A stretch of 64,000 nucleotides of DNA. Origin: a virus. The stretch is from IMG/VR virus record IMGVR_UViG_3300031952_000001, positions 147,983 through 211,982 of that record. One strand, given 5' to 3'. Positions 55,053 to 63,742 of this stretch are shown here, piece after piece; the first letter of the stretch is position 1; every line of letters begins with the position of its first letter. A model generated the notes under the pieces. The model had not been told where the DNA came from. It was given only the letters and a program-made list of their open reading frames with translations, and ran no database searches. The translations under genes were made by a program, and so were the position numbers.

Positions 55053-56107
55053 CCCCAGAAGAGCTTCAGAAGATCTACGACGAGTGGCCGGAGGATGAGC
55101 CTCTGATGCCCTTCGACGACTTCCTCACGGGTGGGGCGATGGCACCCTTGGCCGTTCAAGACAGGGGCATGTTCAACCGCCAGATCAGCGGCGTGAAGAC
55201 CGCGCAGGATCTCGTGAACCCTCCTGAGGTCGAGCCCGAGATCCAGACTCGGAACGACCTTGCGCAGTTCGCGCAGACCGCGGTGGAGCTGTTGACGGAG
55301 GAGCAGTACACGCAGCTCTTCTTCGCTGCCAAGAAGGCGGCTTTCAAGACGTTCAACTTCCTCTCGATCAAGTCTTCCTTCAAGGGTGATGTGCCTCTGA
55401 GCGAGAGCGATCTCATCCTGGAGGAAGAGGACTACTATGTGCTCGAATTCCTGAGGGGCTCGACGAAGGACTACTTCCGGGTTCAGCAGATCGCCACGTT
55501 GATGGCGTACCGGGAGATGGGCATCGAGCTGGTCCGGTTCCAGAAGCGGGACTCCTGCCCTCTGTGCAAGGCTCATGACGGGTTGTTCTACGGGGTGTCC
55601 CACCTGCTCGACCTGCTGGGCTCCGGATCCGATCTGGTGCACCCGAGCTGCGACGTCGAGTGGTTCCCCATCATCGGTCGCGAGGGTTACGTGGGCCCTC
55701 TGAAAGGTTCCTTGGACCTGGAAGAGGTCATGGATCCGGACTGCCGGATGCTGCGGAAGGTGCCCGTGGAGATGCACGAGGAGATCCTGAAGGCGGTTTC
55801 CGAGCTGCCGTTCAAGATCGTCGACTTCGTGAACATGGCCGAGTACGGGCTCAACGACATCGACGATCTCGAAGATACGTCCGGGGTCGTGGTGTACTGC
55901 AAGGGAGACCGGCTGATCGTGCACAACAGCTACGTGGGGATGCGTGGGCCGGCGCAGTTCATCCAGGGGTTCCAGACCGCTCAGGTCGCGTTGGACAAGA
56001 TCGAGGTCGGAGATGCGAACGAGGAGGCCTTCTTCGTTCGGGGTCGCGCCGCGGTGAGACGTGAGGGATCGTTCTGGGACGCTGCCACTGGCGAGCGTCT
56101 CCTGTAG
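55049..56107 (+). CDS. head morphogenesis protein, Mu gpF/SPP1 gp7-like, 352 aa
   Basis: Residues about 125-215 hold the typical module: YRVQQ-type helix (DYFRVQQIATLMAYREMG), CPLCKAHDG and HPSCDVEW, as in minor head proteins that load at the portal vertex. The C-terminal half contains an extra domain (FKIVDFVNMAEYGLNDIDD) with no known function. ATGA overlap with the portal fits co-assembly. Confidence 0.78.
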   Translation: MTPEELQKIYDEWPEDEPLMPFDDFLTGGAMAPLAVQDRGMFNRQISGVKTAQDLVNPPEVEPEIQTRNDLAQFAQTAVELLTEEQYTQLFFAAKKAAFKTFNFLSIKSSFKGDVPLSESDLILEEEDYYVLEFLRGSTKDYFRVQQIATLMAYREMGIELVRFQKRDSCPLCKAHDGLFYGVSHLLDLLGSGSDLVHPSCDVEWFPIIGREGYVGPLKGSLDLEEVMDPDCRMLRKVPVEMHEEILKAVSELPFKIVDFVNMAEYGLNDIDDLEDTSGVVVYCKGDRLIVHNSYVGMRGPAQFIQGFQTAQVALDKIEVGDANEEAFFVRGRAAVRREGSFWDAATGERLL

Positions 56108-56115
56108 GAGGTTCC

Positions 56116-56271
56116 ATGGGGTTCAAGAAGACCGGAGATGCGTCGATGAGCGGGAAGCCGTTCCAGCCGAAGGACGTTGACACGGGGAAGACCCGCAACG
56201 ACACCATGACCACCGAGACGCCGAAGACGCCGGACGCCTCTGAGAAACCTGGCGGGGCGGAGAAGAAGTGA
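56116..56271 (+). CDS. small Lys/Thr/Pro-rich protein, 51 aa
   Basis: AGGAGG precedes the ATG. Low-complexity, hydrophilic (FQPKDVDTGKTRNDTMTTET) with no hydrophobic core; overlaps the next gene by GTGA. Possibly a short virion peptide or a disordered assembly factor. Confidence 0.55.
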   Translation: MGFKKTGDASMSGKPFQPKDVDTGKTRNDTMTTETPKTPDASEKPGGAEKK

Positions 56272-56594
56272 GAGCCTTCCTCATATCTCAGGGGGAGATC
56301 CCCATCGCGCTCGTGTTCCACGACCATGGGACGGGGGATCTGTACTGCCGTTCAGTGGTCAGGTCCTTTGCGGCGGCGTTCGATGCCGAGTGCTCCAAGC
56401 ACGCCATCACCTTCAAGAAAGAGGGCTCCAAAGGGGAGATCCTCCGCGCCGTCAGCTCCAGCCCTCGGGAGTACGATTGGGCCCGATCAGTGATTGATCA
56501 GCTCTGCGAGGGCTTCTGGACCTCCAAAGATCTGGGTACTGTGATAGGCACAGAATCCAGTATTGACGCCACGATCCGCAAGTATCTGATCTGA
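56268..56594 (+). CDS. hypothetical protein, 108 aa
   Basis: GTG start overlapping the previous stop. An alpha/beta domain starting MRAFLISQGEIPIALVFHDH; no active-site pattern. The end lies 20 bp ahead of a late promoter. Confidence 0.6.
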   Translation: MRAFLISQGEIPIALVFHDHGTGDLYCRSVVRSFAAAFDAECSKHAITFKKEGSKGEILRAVSSSPREYDWARSVIDQLCEGFWTSKDLGTVIGTESSIDATIRKYLI

Positions 56595-56614
56595 TTTTCC
56601 GGCCGAACGTCGTT

Positions 56615-56646
56615 TTTAAAAATCCGATAGCCCACCGTTCTATAAT
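56615..56646 (+). promoter_or_regulatory. late-class promoter
   Basis: TTTAAAAATCC (56615-56625), 15 bp, TATAAT (56641-56646), a consensus -10. It drives the protease-capsid operon. Confidence 0.85.
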
Positions 56647-56679
56647 ATCCAACAGAACAACAGGATTACTGTATCTAAC

Positions 56680-57588
56680 ATGGGATTTCCGAAAACAGCT
56701 GCGGTCGACGTCCTTGGTGTACGATCTGACTCCTCGTGGCAGCGGGTTGCTGCTGCTGGGAAGACCTCGTCGCACTTCATGGAGGACGGGCTCCAGCTGA
56801 ACCTCGAAGCGATCCTGGACACGGTGGCCGACACCTACCGGATCTCGCGAGATCCCCGAGACTACCTCCTGATTCCCTGTCGCGCGTGCAGTGCGGATCG
56901 CCCCAACGAGAACATGGACGGCTGGAAGCGTGAAGAGCTGCTGAGGTTCGATCCAAAGATCGGCCGGCGGGTCTACTCGACTTTCACGTTGAAGCCTCAT
57001 TTCGTGAATCACAACTCCGCGAACTTCTCTCTGTCGCGGGGTGTTCTTCTCGACTCACACTACAACGACCAGAACCCGGCTTCCGACGCGGTGAAGCGCG
57101 CGGTTTTCGACGCTACCGGCAAGGACGCCTCCCAGGACGAGTTCATCGAGACCCTGATCGCCGCCGACATGTCCAAGGACCCGTACTTGGCTGAGGCCTA
57201 CAAGAGCGGCTCGGTCTACCGATTCTCGATGGGTTGCGACGTGACGGACACGGAGTGTTCGATTTGCGAAAAGGTCGCAACGAACACCCTCCAGTTCTGC
57301 GAGCACGTTCGTGGGAAGCACTCCCGCAGGGCCTACCCCCTCAAGGGTGGCGGGCAGCGCAAAGCGTCGGAGTGGTGCAGGGGTACGATCTTCGCCGAGC
57401 TGTCGGCGGTGGACGACCCCGCGGACAAGGATGCTGAGATCCAGGAAGGCCTTCTGCGGATTGCCTCCAACGATCTTTCATTGACAGAGCGCGATCTTTA
57501 TGAAATCAGTTCGTTTGTGGCTCGGCACGCAAATCAGATTCCAGAGGCTCTGGCGGGGCTGATTAACTCAGCCCTTTCCAGGAGTTAG
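56680..57588 (+). CDS. prohead protease-like protein with zinc cluster, 302 aa
   Basis: Candidate catalytic residues are His107/His111 in LKPHFVNHNSANF and Ser183 in YRFSMGCDV, an order compatible with the herpesvirus/T4 gp21-type assembly protease fold. A cysteine cluster follows directly (C186, C193, C196, then CEH at 207-209), probably a zinc knuckle, after which KASEWCRGTIFAELSAVDDP resembles the terminal strand of prohead proteases. It lies upstream of a scaffold-like protein and the capsid gene, the standard place. The protease call rests on motif order and context. Confidence 0.7.
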   Translation: MGFPKTAAVDVLGVRSDSSWQRVAAAGKTSSHFMEDGLQLNLEAILDTVADTYRISRDPRDYLLIPCRACSADRPNENMDGWKREELLRFDPKIGRRVYSTFTLKPHFVNHNSANFSLSRGVLLDSHYNDQNPASDAVKRAVFDATGKDASQDEFIETLIAADMSKDPYLAEAYKSGSVYRFSMGCDVTDTECSICEKVATNTLQFCEHVRGKHSRRAYPLKGGGQRKASEWCRGTIFAELSAVDDPADKDAEIQEGLLRIASNDLSLTERDLYEISSFVARHANQIPEALAGLINSALSRS

Positions 57589-57598
57589 GAGAACGGTA

Positions 57599-59773
57599 AT
57601 GTCGGGACTGACTCAGCGGTTTCAGCTTTTCAAGACGGTTGCCGATCTCCACAGCCAGGGCAGGGTCAAGCTCTCGAATGAGGAGCAGCGGCTGATCGAG
57701 CGTGAGTCGATGGACCTCATTCGGAAGTCGATGCTGAATCGGACCGCCGAGAAGGCTCCTCCCGGATTCGAGAGCGTGCTTCAGCAGCTGTCGAAGGCTC
57801 CCGATGCGGATTCCGCCTACGGCATCATCGTGGAGTACCTGAAGTCCCAGGGGGACCTCGGTGGGGCTCCCGAGCCGAAGCCCGGCCTGCCCGGCATGGA
57901 CAAGGGTCCGGGCATGGGCATGGACAAGGGTCCGGGCCCAGGCCCCGGTCTCGACATGGACAAGGGTCCGGGCATGGGCATGGGCAAGGGTCCGGAGATG
58001 GGCGGCGGCATGGGCGGCGGTCCGGGGAAGCCCGGCCTCGACATGGGGAAGAGCCCGGATCACGTTCCGGAGGGACTCGGCGGCGAGCCCGGGATCATGA
58101 AGGGCAAACCCTCCGAAGGTCCGATGCACGAGAAGAAGGAATCCCCGATGGAGGAGGGTATGGAGCACGGTAAGCCGGCTCCGAAGCCCGAAGGTGGCCC
58201 GGCCCCGAAGCCCGAGTCTACCCCCGGCGAGAAGCCCGAGAGCTTCGGTGGTGGCGAGAAGTCCGAGAAGTCCGAGGGTGGTGAGGACAAGGACGACGAC
58301 AAGGGCGGCGAGAAGCCCGAGAAGAAGGACGACAAGGGCGAGGACAAGGGCGAGAAGAAGCCCGAGAAGAAGGACGACAAGGGCGAGGCTCCCAAGAAGG
58401 AGCGTGAGGCCCTGCGCCGTCGTGCCCAGGAGCAGGCCGAGCAGTCGAGGATCAAGAATCTCCAGAAGGAGAAGAAGGACTTCGGCAAGGAAATCACTTC
58501 CGACGAGATGGGACTCGAAGCGACGGAGGGTATGCCGATGTCCAACCCAATGCCTCAGGAGCAGACGAACGTCCGCGCGAAGAAGGTGCGCGTCCACACG
58601 ACGCCGTCCGGCACCATCGTCGCCAGCCACATCGACTTCGGTCCGATCTTCCACGCCGTTCCGTCGGAAGCGATCCGGGGCAACGCGGAAGAGCTGCGCC
58701 GCCTCGCGAACCGCGTCTACGGCAAGATCGTGTACGAGGGGTTCATGAAGGCCGCGAAGTTCTGCAACGCGAAGATCATCCGTTCGGCCGGCATCGATGA
58801 CGGCGTCGAGCTGAACCACGTCGAGACGGTCGAGCCGAAGACCAAGGGCATCACCGACGGCGCGGAGAACGTGAACCGCGAGAAGCCCGAGGGCGAGCTG
58901 GACTCTCTGACCAAGGATCCCGAGGTCGTCACGCGCGAGAAGCCCTCCATCGAGCAGCCGGATGTTCTGGCGGGTCGCCGCAAGGCGCTCGCCCGCGCTG
59001 CGCTCCTCAAGATGAAGCGCCGGCAGGGCGGGGACATCCTGGACCAGGCGGAGAACGTCACGAAGGATCACAAGCCGTCCAAGCCTACCTTCAACACGGG
59101 CGACGACGCCGAGACCAACGCGACGGAGCAGCACGGTGCTCCGGAGGGTCGCGTCATCGACGGCGGGGACAACGTGATCCGCAACGCGCAGACGCACTTC
59201 CAGAAGTTGTACGCCACGCGGATGGCGAAGAAGGTCGCCGCGGAGAAGGAGGCGTTCATCCGCCGGTTCACCCGGGCGATGCGCCTCTCCGCGACTCGGA
59301 TGCTGCTCAACCACGAGGAGCACCCGTTCAAGGCCGCCGCGGTCGACGTCCTCGCGGACAACAGCGGCAGCATCGAGTTCTCGGACGGCCAGCGCTACAC
59401 GGGCATGGACGTCGCCGCCGCGGTGGAGCTGACGGAGCTGATCGCTTCCGAGGGCCACAAGGCGTTCCTCGATGCGCTGCTCACGAAGGCGGCCGACCTC
59501 ATGGGGAAGGATGATCGGTACCTGGCGGATGCCGAGTCCGATCTCGCCAAGCTCGCGCCGGTTTCGGTTTCGGCCGGCCTCGCGGGCTCCAAAACGTCTT
59601 CTTTCCGCAACCGCTCCGTTTCGAAGAGGCGGGCGGCAGTGGAGGGGAATTTCGAAGTCACGCATGGGACCCCTGCAACCGGTCCTGAAATTTCAAAAAC
59701 AGCTGATCTGCGCGGAGCCCTCGGCGGCGGCACTCTCCTGGGTCGTAGGCTGGAGAGATTGGGCCGTGGGTAG
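57599..59773 (+). CDS. large low-complexity head protein, possible scaffold, 724 aa
   Basis: The N-terminal 80 residues are helical. Then come MDKGPG-type repeats (GMGMDKGPGPGPGLDMDKGP), and a highly charged Lys/Glu/Asp/Gly region (EKPEKKDDKGEDKGEKKPEK). The C-terminal 330 residues are globular and helical. Position between protease and capsid and the disordered charged core suggest a scaffolding or internal-core protein, possibly cleaved by the protease. Confidence 0.65.
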   Translation: MSGLTQRFQLFKTVADLHSQGRVKLSNEEQRLIERESMDLIRKSMLNRTAEKAPPGFESVLQQLSKAPDADSAYGIIVEYLKSQGDLGGAPEPKPGLPGMDKGPGMGMDKGPGPGPGLDMDKGPGMGMGKGPEMGGGMGGGPGKPGLDMGKSPDHVPEGLGGEPGIMKGKPSEGPMHEKKESPMEEGMEHGKPAPKPEGGPAPKPESTPGEKPESFGGGEKSEKSEGGEDKDDDKGGEKPEKKDDKGEDKGEKKPEKKDDKGEAPKKEREALRRRAQEQAEQSRIKNLQKEKKDFGKEITSDEMGLEATEGMPMSNPMPQEQTNVRAKKVRVHTTPSGTIVASHIDFGPIFHAVPSEAIRGNAEELRRLANRVYGKIVYEGFMKAAKFCNAKIIRSAGIDDGVELNHVETVEPKTKGITDGAENVNREKPEGELDSLTKDPEVVTREKPSIEQPDVLAGRRKALARAALLKMKRRQGGDILDQAENVTKDHKPSKPTFNTGDDAETNATEQHGAPEGRVIDGGDNVIRNAQTHFQKLYATRMAKKVAAEKEAFIRRFTRAMRLSATRMLLNHEEHPFKAAAVDVLADNSGSIEFSDGQRYTGMDVAAAVELTELIASEGHKAFLDALLTKAADLMGKDDRYLADAESDLAKLAPVSVSAGLAGSKTSSFRNRSVSKRRAAVEGNFEVTHGTPATGPEISKTADLRGALGGGTLLGRRLERLGRG

Positions 59774-59810
59774 CGCAGGGAAGCAACAGAGCGAGAAAGA
59801 GGGTTAGAAA

Positions 59811-60602
59811 ATGGTATTTTCACCTCGGATGGACGCCTTCAGAGTCAGTACCCGCGCGATGGGTATCGACCTGATGCGTTCGGTCTACACTCGCAACCTG
59901 GGCACGTACGTTGCCGCGGTCGGTACCACGTTCCGAGCCGGGATGCTCGTTCAGCTGAACGCATCCCAGGAGATCGAGATCTGTGGGAACGGCGGCGCGA
60001 CGAACCCGTTCGGGTTTGCGAAGTACAACAAGACGAGCACGCTGTGGGCGGCCGTCGTCGGAGAGCAGATCCAGCTGGTCGGTGTCCTGCCGACCAACCT
60101 GGCCCACGCCAACCTCTGGTCGGCGGCGGGCGGTGTCGGCGGCGTTCGCGTGTTCAACCTGAGCACGGGCGCGGCCTACATCGAAGGCGCGCTCAACGAC
60201 TACACCGTCACCTACATCAACGGCCAGGTCCAGCGGACGGCCGGCTCCACCATCCCGGCGGGCGCGTACGTCGGCGTCACCTACCAGTACGAGGTGACCC
60301 AGAGCGAGATGAAGTTCGAGGGGCGCAACTTCTGGAACTTCACCGACGACGTCTCCATCCAGGACAACAAGATCACGGTCATCAACGACTGGTCGCTGAT
60401 CTTCACCACCCAGTACGATGCCTCGCGGACCTACACCGTGAATCAGCCTCTGTACGCGGGTGACTCTGCGAACCTCCTCCAGGGCTTCGTGTCCAACGAC
60501 GGCGCGCTCGGCACTCCGTACGTTGGTCGTGTCTTCCAACTCCCGACCGCCGCGGACCCGTTCATGGGTATGCAGTACGCTGGCGGCAGGACTGCGCCGT
60601 AA
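59811..60602 (+). CDS. beta-rich head protein, possible capsid decoration, 263 aa
   Basis: Starts MVFSPRMDAFRVSTRAMGID. A beta-barrel-like body (YTVTYINGQVQRTAGSTIPA, GVTYQYEVTQSEMKFEGRNF) with Gly/Asn turns and no cysteines apart from one near residue 60. Immediately upstream of the capsid gene, where decoration or vertex proteins often lie. Confidence 0.65.
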   Translation: MVFSPRMDAFRVSTRAMGIDLMRSVYTRNLGTYVAAVGTTFRAGMLVQLNASQEIEICGNGGATNPFGFAKYNKTSTLWAAVVGEQIQLVGVLPTNLAHANLWSAAGGVGGVRVFNLSTGAAYIEGALNDYTVTYINGQVQRTAGSTIPAGAYVGVTYQYEVTQSEMKFEGRNFWNFTDDVSIQDNKITVINDWSLIFTTQYDASRTYTVNQPLYAGDSANLLQGFVSNDGALGTPYVGRVFQLPTAADPFMGMQYAGGRTAP

Positions 60603-60618
60603 AGAAAGGAGCGGAAAA

Positions 60619-61854
60619 ATGACGAATCCATATCGTTCGATCAGTTCGGATCGCCGTCCCGTCTCCGCGCAGCCGGCCCGGAGAGCGGAAGGCAACACCC
60701 CGCAGCCGCAGCCCAAGGGCATGGCGGTTCGGCCGAAGGGGAGGTTCGCCTCCCGCCAGGACGAGCGCCTGTTCGAAGGCAACGGCGCGTTCAACCCGCA
60801 GCGGCACGATGCCCACTCGTCGCGGCACGCGACGAAGGATCGCACCGACCGGCGCATGTTCGACAAGAAGGGTGAGGTCAACGCCTGGGATCGCCGGGAC
60901 GTCCTCACCCAGATCAACGAGCTGATGAACGGCGTGACCAAGCGCAACGCGAAGGCCCTGTCGTTCTACAAGCCCGAGACCGAGTCGAACATCTCCAAAG
61001 AGGCCCGGCGCGACATCCTCGCGGCGGCTCTCACCGACCCGACCAACCAGGGGTTCCACCTGGTCGGCCAGGAGCTGGCGCTCCCGATCAAGGTCATCCT
61101 CGACTACGAAGGGTTCGCGCGGAAGGTGTACCGCGTGCGGAAGCTGGCGCAGGCCGAGCTGTTCCGCATCCCGGTGGACATCCGTTCGACGGCCTGGGTG
61201 GTCGGTCAGGACGGCCAGAGCAACGAGTCCCGGATCAAGACGAAGTGGATCACTCCGCCGGAGTGGAAGGTCACTTCGTTCCCGTCGGTCGACATCATGG
61301 ACATCTACCAGATGAACTTCGATGTCCTCGACAGGGCCCAGGACACCGCGCGGCAGGAGATCGAGCTGAAAGAGGACCAGGCCGCCGTCGGCCTCATCGA
61401 CGAGGCGGCGCAGACGATCAACGCCGTGACCACGTTCGCCACGCTGGGCATCGGCGCGTTCGAGGACGTTCGCTTCCAGGTCGAGCGGCACCGCTTGATG
61501 GTCGAGAACTTCCTGATCTCCAGGTCCGAGCTGAGCGACATCGTGAAGACGATGTCGGCGGCAGTCGACCCGGTGACCGAGCGCGAGCTGATCCTCGCCG
61601 GCTACATCGGCAACGTGCTCAACGCGCAGATCCTGACCGCGGCCGGCACGGGCGTCGAGGAAGTCATCCCTCCGGGGACCTTCTACGCGACGACCGGCGC
61701 TGACTACATGGGCGAGATGGGCATCCGCATCGAGCTGTTCTCCGAGCCGTACAACAAGTACAGCCACCAGGAGACGGTGAAGGGCTGGGCGTTCATCGAG
61801 ATGGTCGGCTTCGGCATCGCGAACGCTCGCGCCTGCGCGAAGGGGATGAAGTAG
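60619..61854 (+). CDS. major capsid protein, HK97-fold, 411 aa
   Basis: Shell subunit. The ATG at 60619 has AAAGGAG upstream; a GTG at 60460 lies inside the previous gene. The basic N-terminal 90 residues may be the removed delta domain. Body features fit the HK97 family: YKPETESNISKEARRDILAA, LPIKVILDYEGFARKVYRVR (E-loop region), a spine helix DQAAVGLIDEAAQTINAVTT, and a late P-domain block GAFEDVRFQVERHRLMVENF. It is followed by a strong hairpin. Confidence 0.85.
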   Translation: MTNPYRSISSDRRPVSAQPARRAEGNTPQPQPKGMAVRPKGRFASRQDERLFEGNGAFNPQRHDAHSSRHATKDRTDRRMFDKKGEVNAWDRRDVLTQINELMNGVTKRNAKALSFYKPETESNISKEARRDILAAALTDPTNQGFHLVGQELALPIKVILDYEGFARKVYRVRKLAQAELFRIPVDIRSTAWVVGQDGQSNESRIKTKWITPPEWKVTSFPSVDIMDIYQMNFDVLDRAQDTARQEIELKEDQAAVGLIDEAAQTINAVTTFATLGIGAFEDVRFQVERHRLMVENFLISRSELSDIVKTMSAAVDPVTERELILAGYIGNVLNAQILTAAGTGVEEVIPPGTFYATTGADYMGEMGIRIELFSEPYNKYSHQETVKGWAFIEMVGFGIANARACAKGMK

Positions 61855-61868
61855 TTCATCCGTGGAGA

Positions 61869-61899
61869 GGGCCCCGGGGAATCACCTTTCCCGGGGCCC
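61869..61899 (+). terminator. strong hairpin after the capsid gene
   Basis: GGGCCCCGGGGAA pairs with TTTCCCGGGGCCC (13 bp including one G-T wobble) around a 5-nt loop. No poly-T follows, so attenuation or mRNA protection is as likely as full termination. Confidence 0.65.
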
Positions 61900-61964
61900 A
61901 AACCACTTAACCCCGCTGCGGCGGGAGATGGAGCGAAAGCTCTGGCACACCTGAGAGTTCATGG

Positions 61965-62807
61965 ATGTACCGTACAACAGGATCAGTCCCCGTTCTGGGT
62001 CGTAACGACGAGATCCTGTCGTACACGCATCCCGCCAGAGCAAGAAAATTGGTGGACTCAGGAAGGGCGCGAGTGGCAAACCGCGACCCTTTCATAATCA
62101 AACTGGCGAGAGATCCCAGGGAGGCTAACATGGAAGCAACATCGAGAGTTCCAGTCATCACCAACTTCACGGAGTATTTCCGTGAGGAGCGGGACGTGTA
62201 CGTCCAGAACAAGAGCAACACGCAGGTGTCGCTCCAGTTCGAGACGTCGCCGGGGCGTGTCGATTCGCTGCTGATCCCGCGCGACAAGAAGCCGCTGAAC
62301 CTCACGCAGATGGTGCCGTTCAAGGCCATCAAGGAGTCGGTCGATCTGCGCAAGATGGTGAACCGGCAGCCGCCGGTTCTCGTCCTCCTCACCGAGGAAG
62401 AGTACCTCGCGTACTACCAGCTGATCGCGCAGGCGGACAATGCCCCCATCGACAAGGTCATCGCGGAGGCTCAGCAGTACCAGAGGGACCTCCAGGACAA
62501 GCGCGTCTTCACAGCGCCCGAGCCCCGCGGTCGGAAGACTCTGGAGGACACGGCCGAGGATCGGAAGGACGAGCCGGCGGACCCGCAGGACAAGGTTACC
62601 GCGCGTATCGTGGGCATCTGTAACTCGGTCGGCGACGACGTCTCCGAGAAGGATCGTCTCGCGGCGGGCCCCATGCTGGAGGAGATCAAGGACCTCGACG
62701 CCGGGCAGCCGCTCACGCGGGCGGACTTGGAGTACATCCAGGGCCACGGCTTCTACAAGAGCGTCAAGAACTGGGCGTTGACGACCCACGCAGAGCGCTG
62801 GAGCTAG
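61965..62807 (+). CDS. virion protein with N-terminal RRXRR-like domain, 280 aa
   Basis: Residues 7-47 (VPVLGRNDEILSYTHPARAR, KLVDSGRARVANRDPFIIKL) match the RRXRR domain known from IscB, but no RuvC or HNH motif follows. The remaining 230 residues (NFTEYFREERDVYVQNKSN, LTEEEYLAYYQLIA, an acidic linker, a helical tail) look structural. A second in-frame ATG at 62130 has a better ribosome site (AGGGAGG), so a 225-aa form lacking the domain may also be made. Located right after the capsid gene and its hairpin. Confidence 0.72.
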   Translation: MYRTTGSVPVLGRNDEILSYTHPARARKLVDSGRARVANRDPFIIKLARDPREANMEATSRVPVITNFTEYFREERDVYVQNKSNTQVSLQFETSPGRVDSLLIPRDKKPLNLTQMVPFKAIKESVDLRKMVNRQPPVLVLLTEEEYLAYYQLIAQADNAPIDKVIAEAQQYQRDLQDKRVFTAPEPRGRKTLEDTAEDRKDEPADPQDKVTARIVGICNSVGDDVSEKDRLAAGPMLEEIKDLDAGQPLTRADLEYIQGHGFYKSVKNWALTTHAERWS

Positions 62808-62827
62808 TTCTTCGGCCCTCTTCACAC

Positions 62828-62859
62828 TTTAAAAAATCGAAGTCGTTTCGTGCTACTCT
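62828..62859 (+). promoter_or_regulatory. late-class promoter
   Basis: TTTAAAAAATC (62828-62838), then TACTCT (62854-62859) at the standard 26-bp distance. Confidence 0.75.
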
Positions 62860-62895
62860 GAGGCAGACGGATTCGTGTATTCAAAGAGGTGATTC

Positions 62896-63348
62896 ATGGG
62901 CAGAATGCGGCATAGGGTGGTCGAGGTTACGTTGCCCGACGGGCAGGAGATCCGGGTTGCGGATGCTCCCAACAGCGACTCGTTGAGGAACCTGACCATC
63001 ACGGTGGTACCTCTGTACGATGGCCCCCTCCTCCCCGCGGGCGGTAACGTCGTGTGCAAGATCTTCTACGGCGGCGGCTACGGACAGCCGGCCGTGGTGT
63101 TCGGTCCGAACTACGAGACAGGTGTACAGCAGGGTGGTATCGTGAATCTCGCCGGGGGCTCTGCCCTTCCGCGGCGCATTTTCACGGACGCGAACATCCT
63201 TCCTCCGGACAGGTGGAGGGATGGCACTACGGTTCGCGAGGATGCGAACCTCGCGAGGGCACTGCATCTGTACAACAACACAGGCGGCGGCGGTACTTTG
63301 CGCTGCAAGGTCATGTTCGACTCCGAGGAGCTGAACGAGGCCACCTAA
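62896..63348 (+). CDS. hypothetical virion-associated protein, 150 aa
   Basis: GAGGTG lies ahead of the ATG. Beta-rich with Gly loops (CKIFYGGGYGQPAVVFGPNY), no transmembrane segment. Late promoter and position before the lysis genes fit a virion protein. Confidence 0.65.
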   Translation: MGRMRHRVVEVTLPDGQEIRVADAPNSDSLRNLTITVVPLYDGPLLPAGGNVVCKIFYGGGYGQPAVVFGPNYETGVQQGGIVNLAGGSALPRRIFTDANILPPDRWRDGTTVREDANLARALHLYNNTGGGGTLRCKVMFDSEELNEAT

Positions 63349-63358
63349 GGAGGGTTCC

Positions 63359-63742
63359 ATGGAAGACATTCTCAACCTCTTGATCGAGTACGGTCCTTAC
63401 GTCGCGCTGGCGGTCATCGTCGCCGGAATCGTGCAGTCCTTGAAGCTCGCCTTCAAGAAGTTCTTTCTTCAGATGCCTCTCGGGATGAGGATCCTGCCGT
63501 TTCTCCCGCTGATGCTGGGCATGATCGGTGGGCTTCTTCTCCCGCAGGAGACTCTCGCTTCGAAGCTGATGGTCGGTGGCGCGTTGGGGACGTTGTCCTC
63601 GGTGATCTACGGTGCCATCACACGCACGTTCGTGAGCAACAACACCTTGCGGCAGAAGATCGAGATGAAGACCGGCAACGCGGCATCCACTTCGGTAGAG
63701 GCTATGGAGCCCCCGGCAGGCCCTGAGGGCGAAGTGAAATGA
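63359..63742 (+). CDS. holin-like membrane protein, 127 aa
   Basis: Three hydrophobic segments: YVALAVIVAGIVQSLKLAF, FLPLMLGMIGGLLL and LMVGGALGTLSSVIYGAIT, with a charged, disordered C-terminus. Length and topology fit class I holins that time lysis by forming inner-membrane holes. The ATGA overlap with a spanin-like gene strengthens this. No endolysin is visible in the window. Confidence 0.65.
   Translation: MEDILNLLIEYGPYVALAVIVAGIVQSLKLAFKKFFLQMPLGMRILPFLPLMLGMIGGLLLPQETLASKLMVGGALGTLSSVIYGAITRTFVSNNTLRQKIEMKTGNAASTSVEAMEPPAGPEGEVK

Noticed and set aside
57563-59665. 700-codon minus-strand open frame
   Set aside because: Mirror of the low-complexity head protein; Leu/Arg-rich shadow.
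61965-62129. IscB nuclease
   Set aside because: Only the RRXRR-like domain is present; no RuvC, bridge helix or HNH motif.
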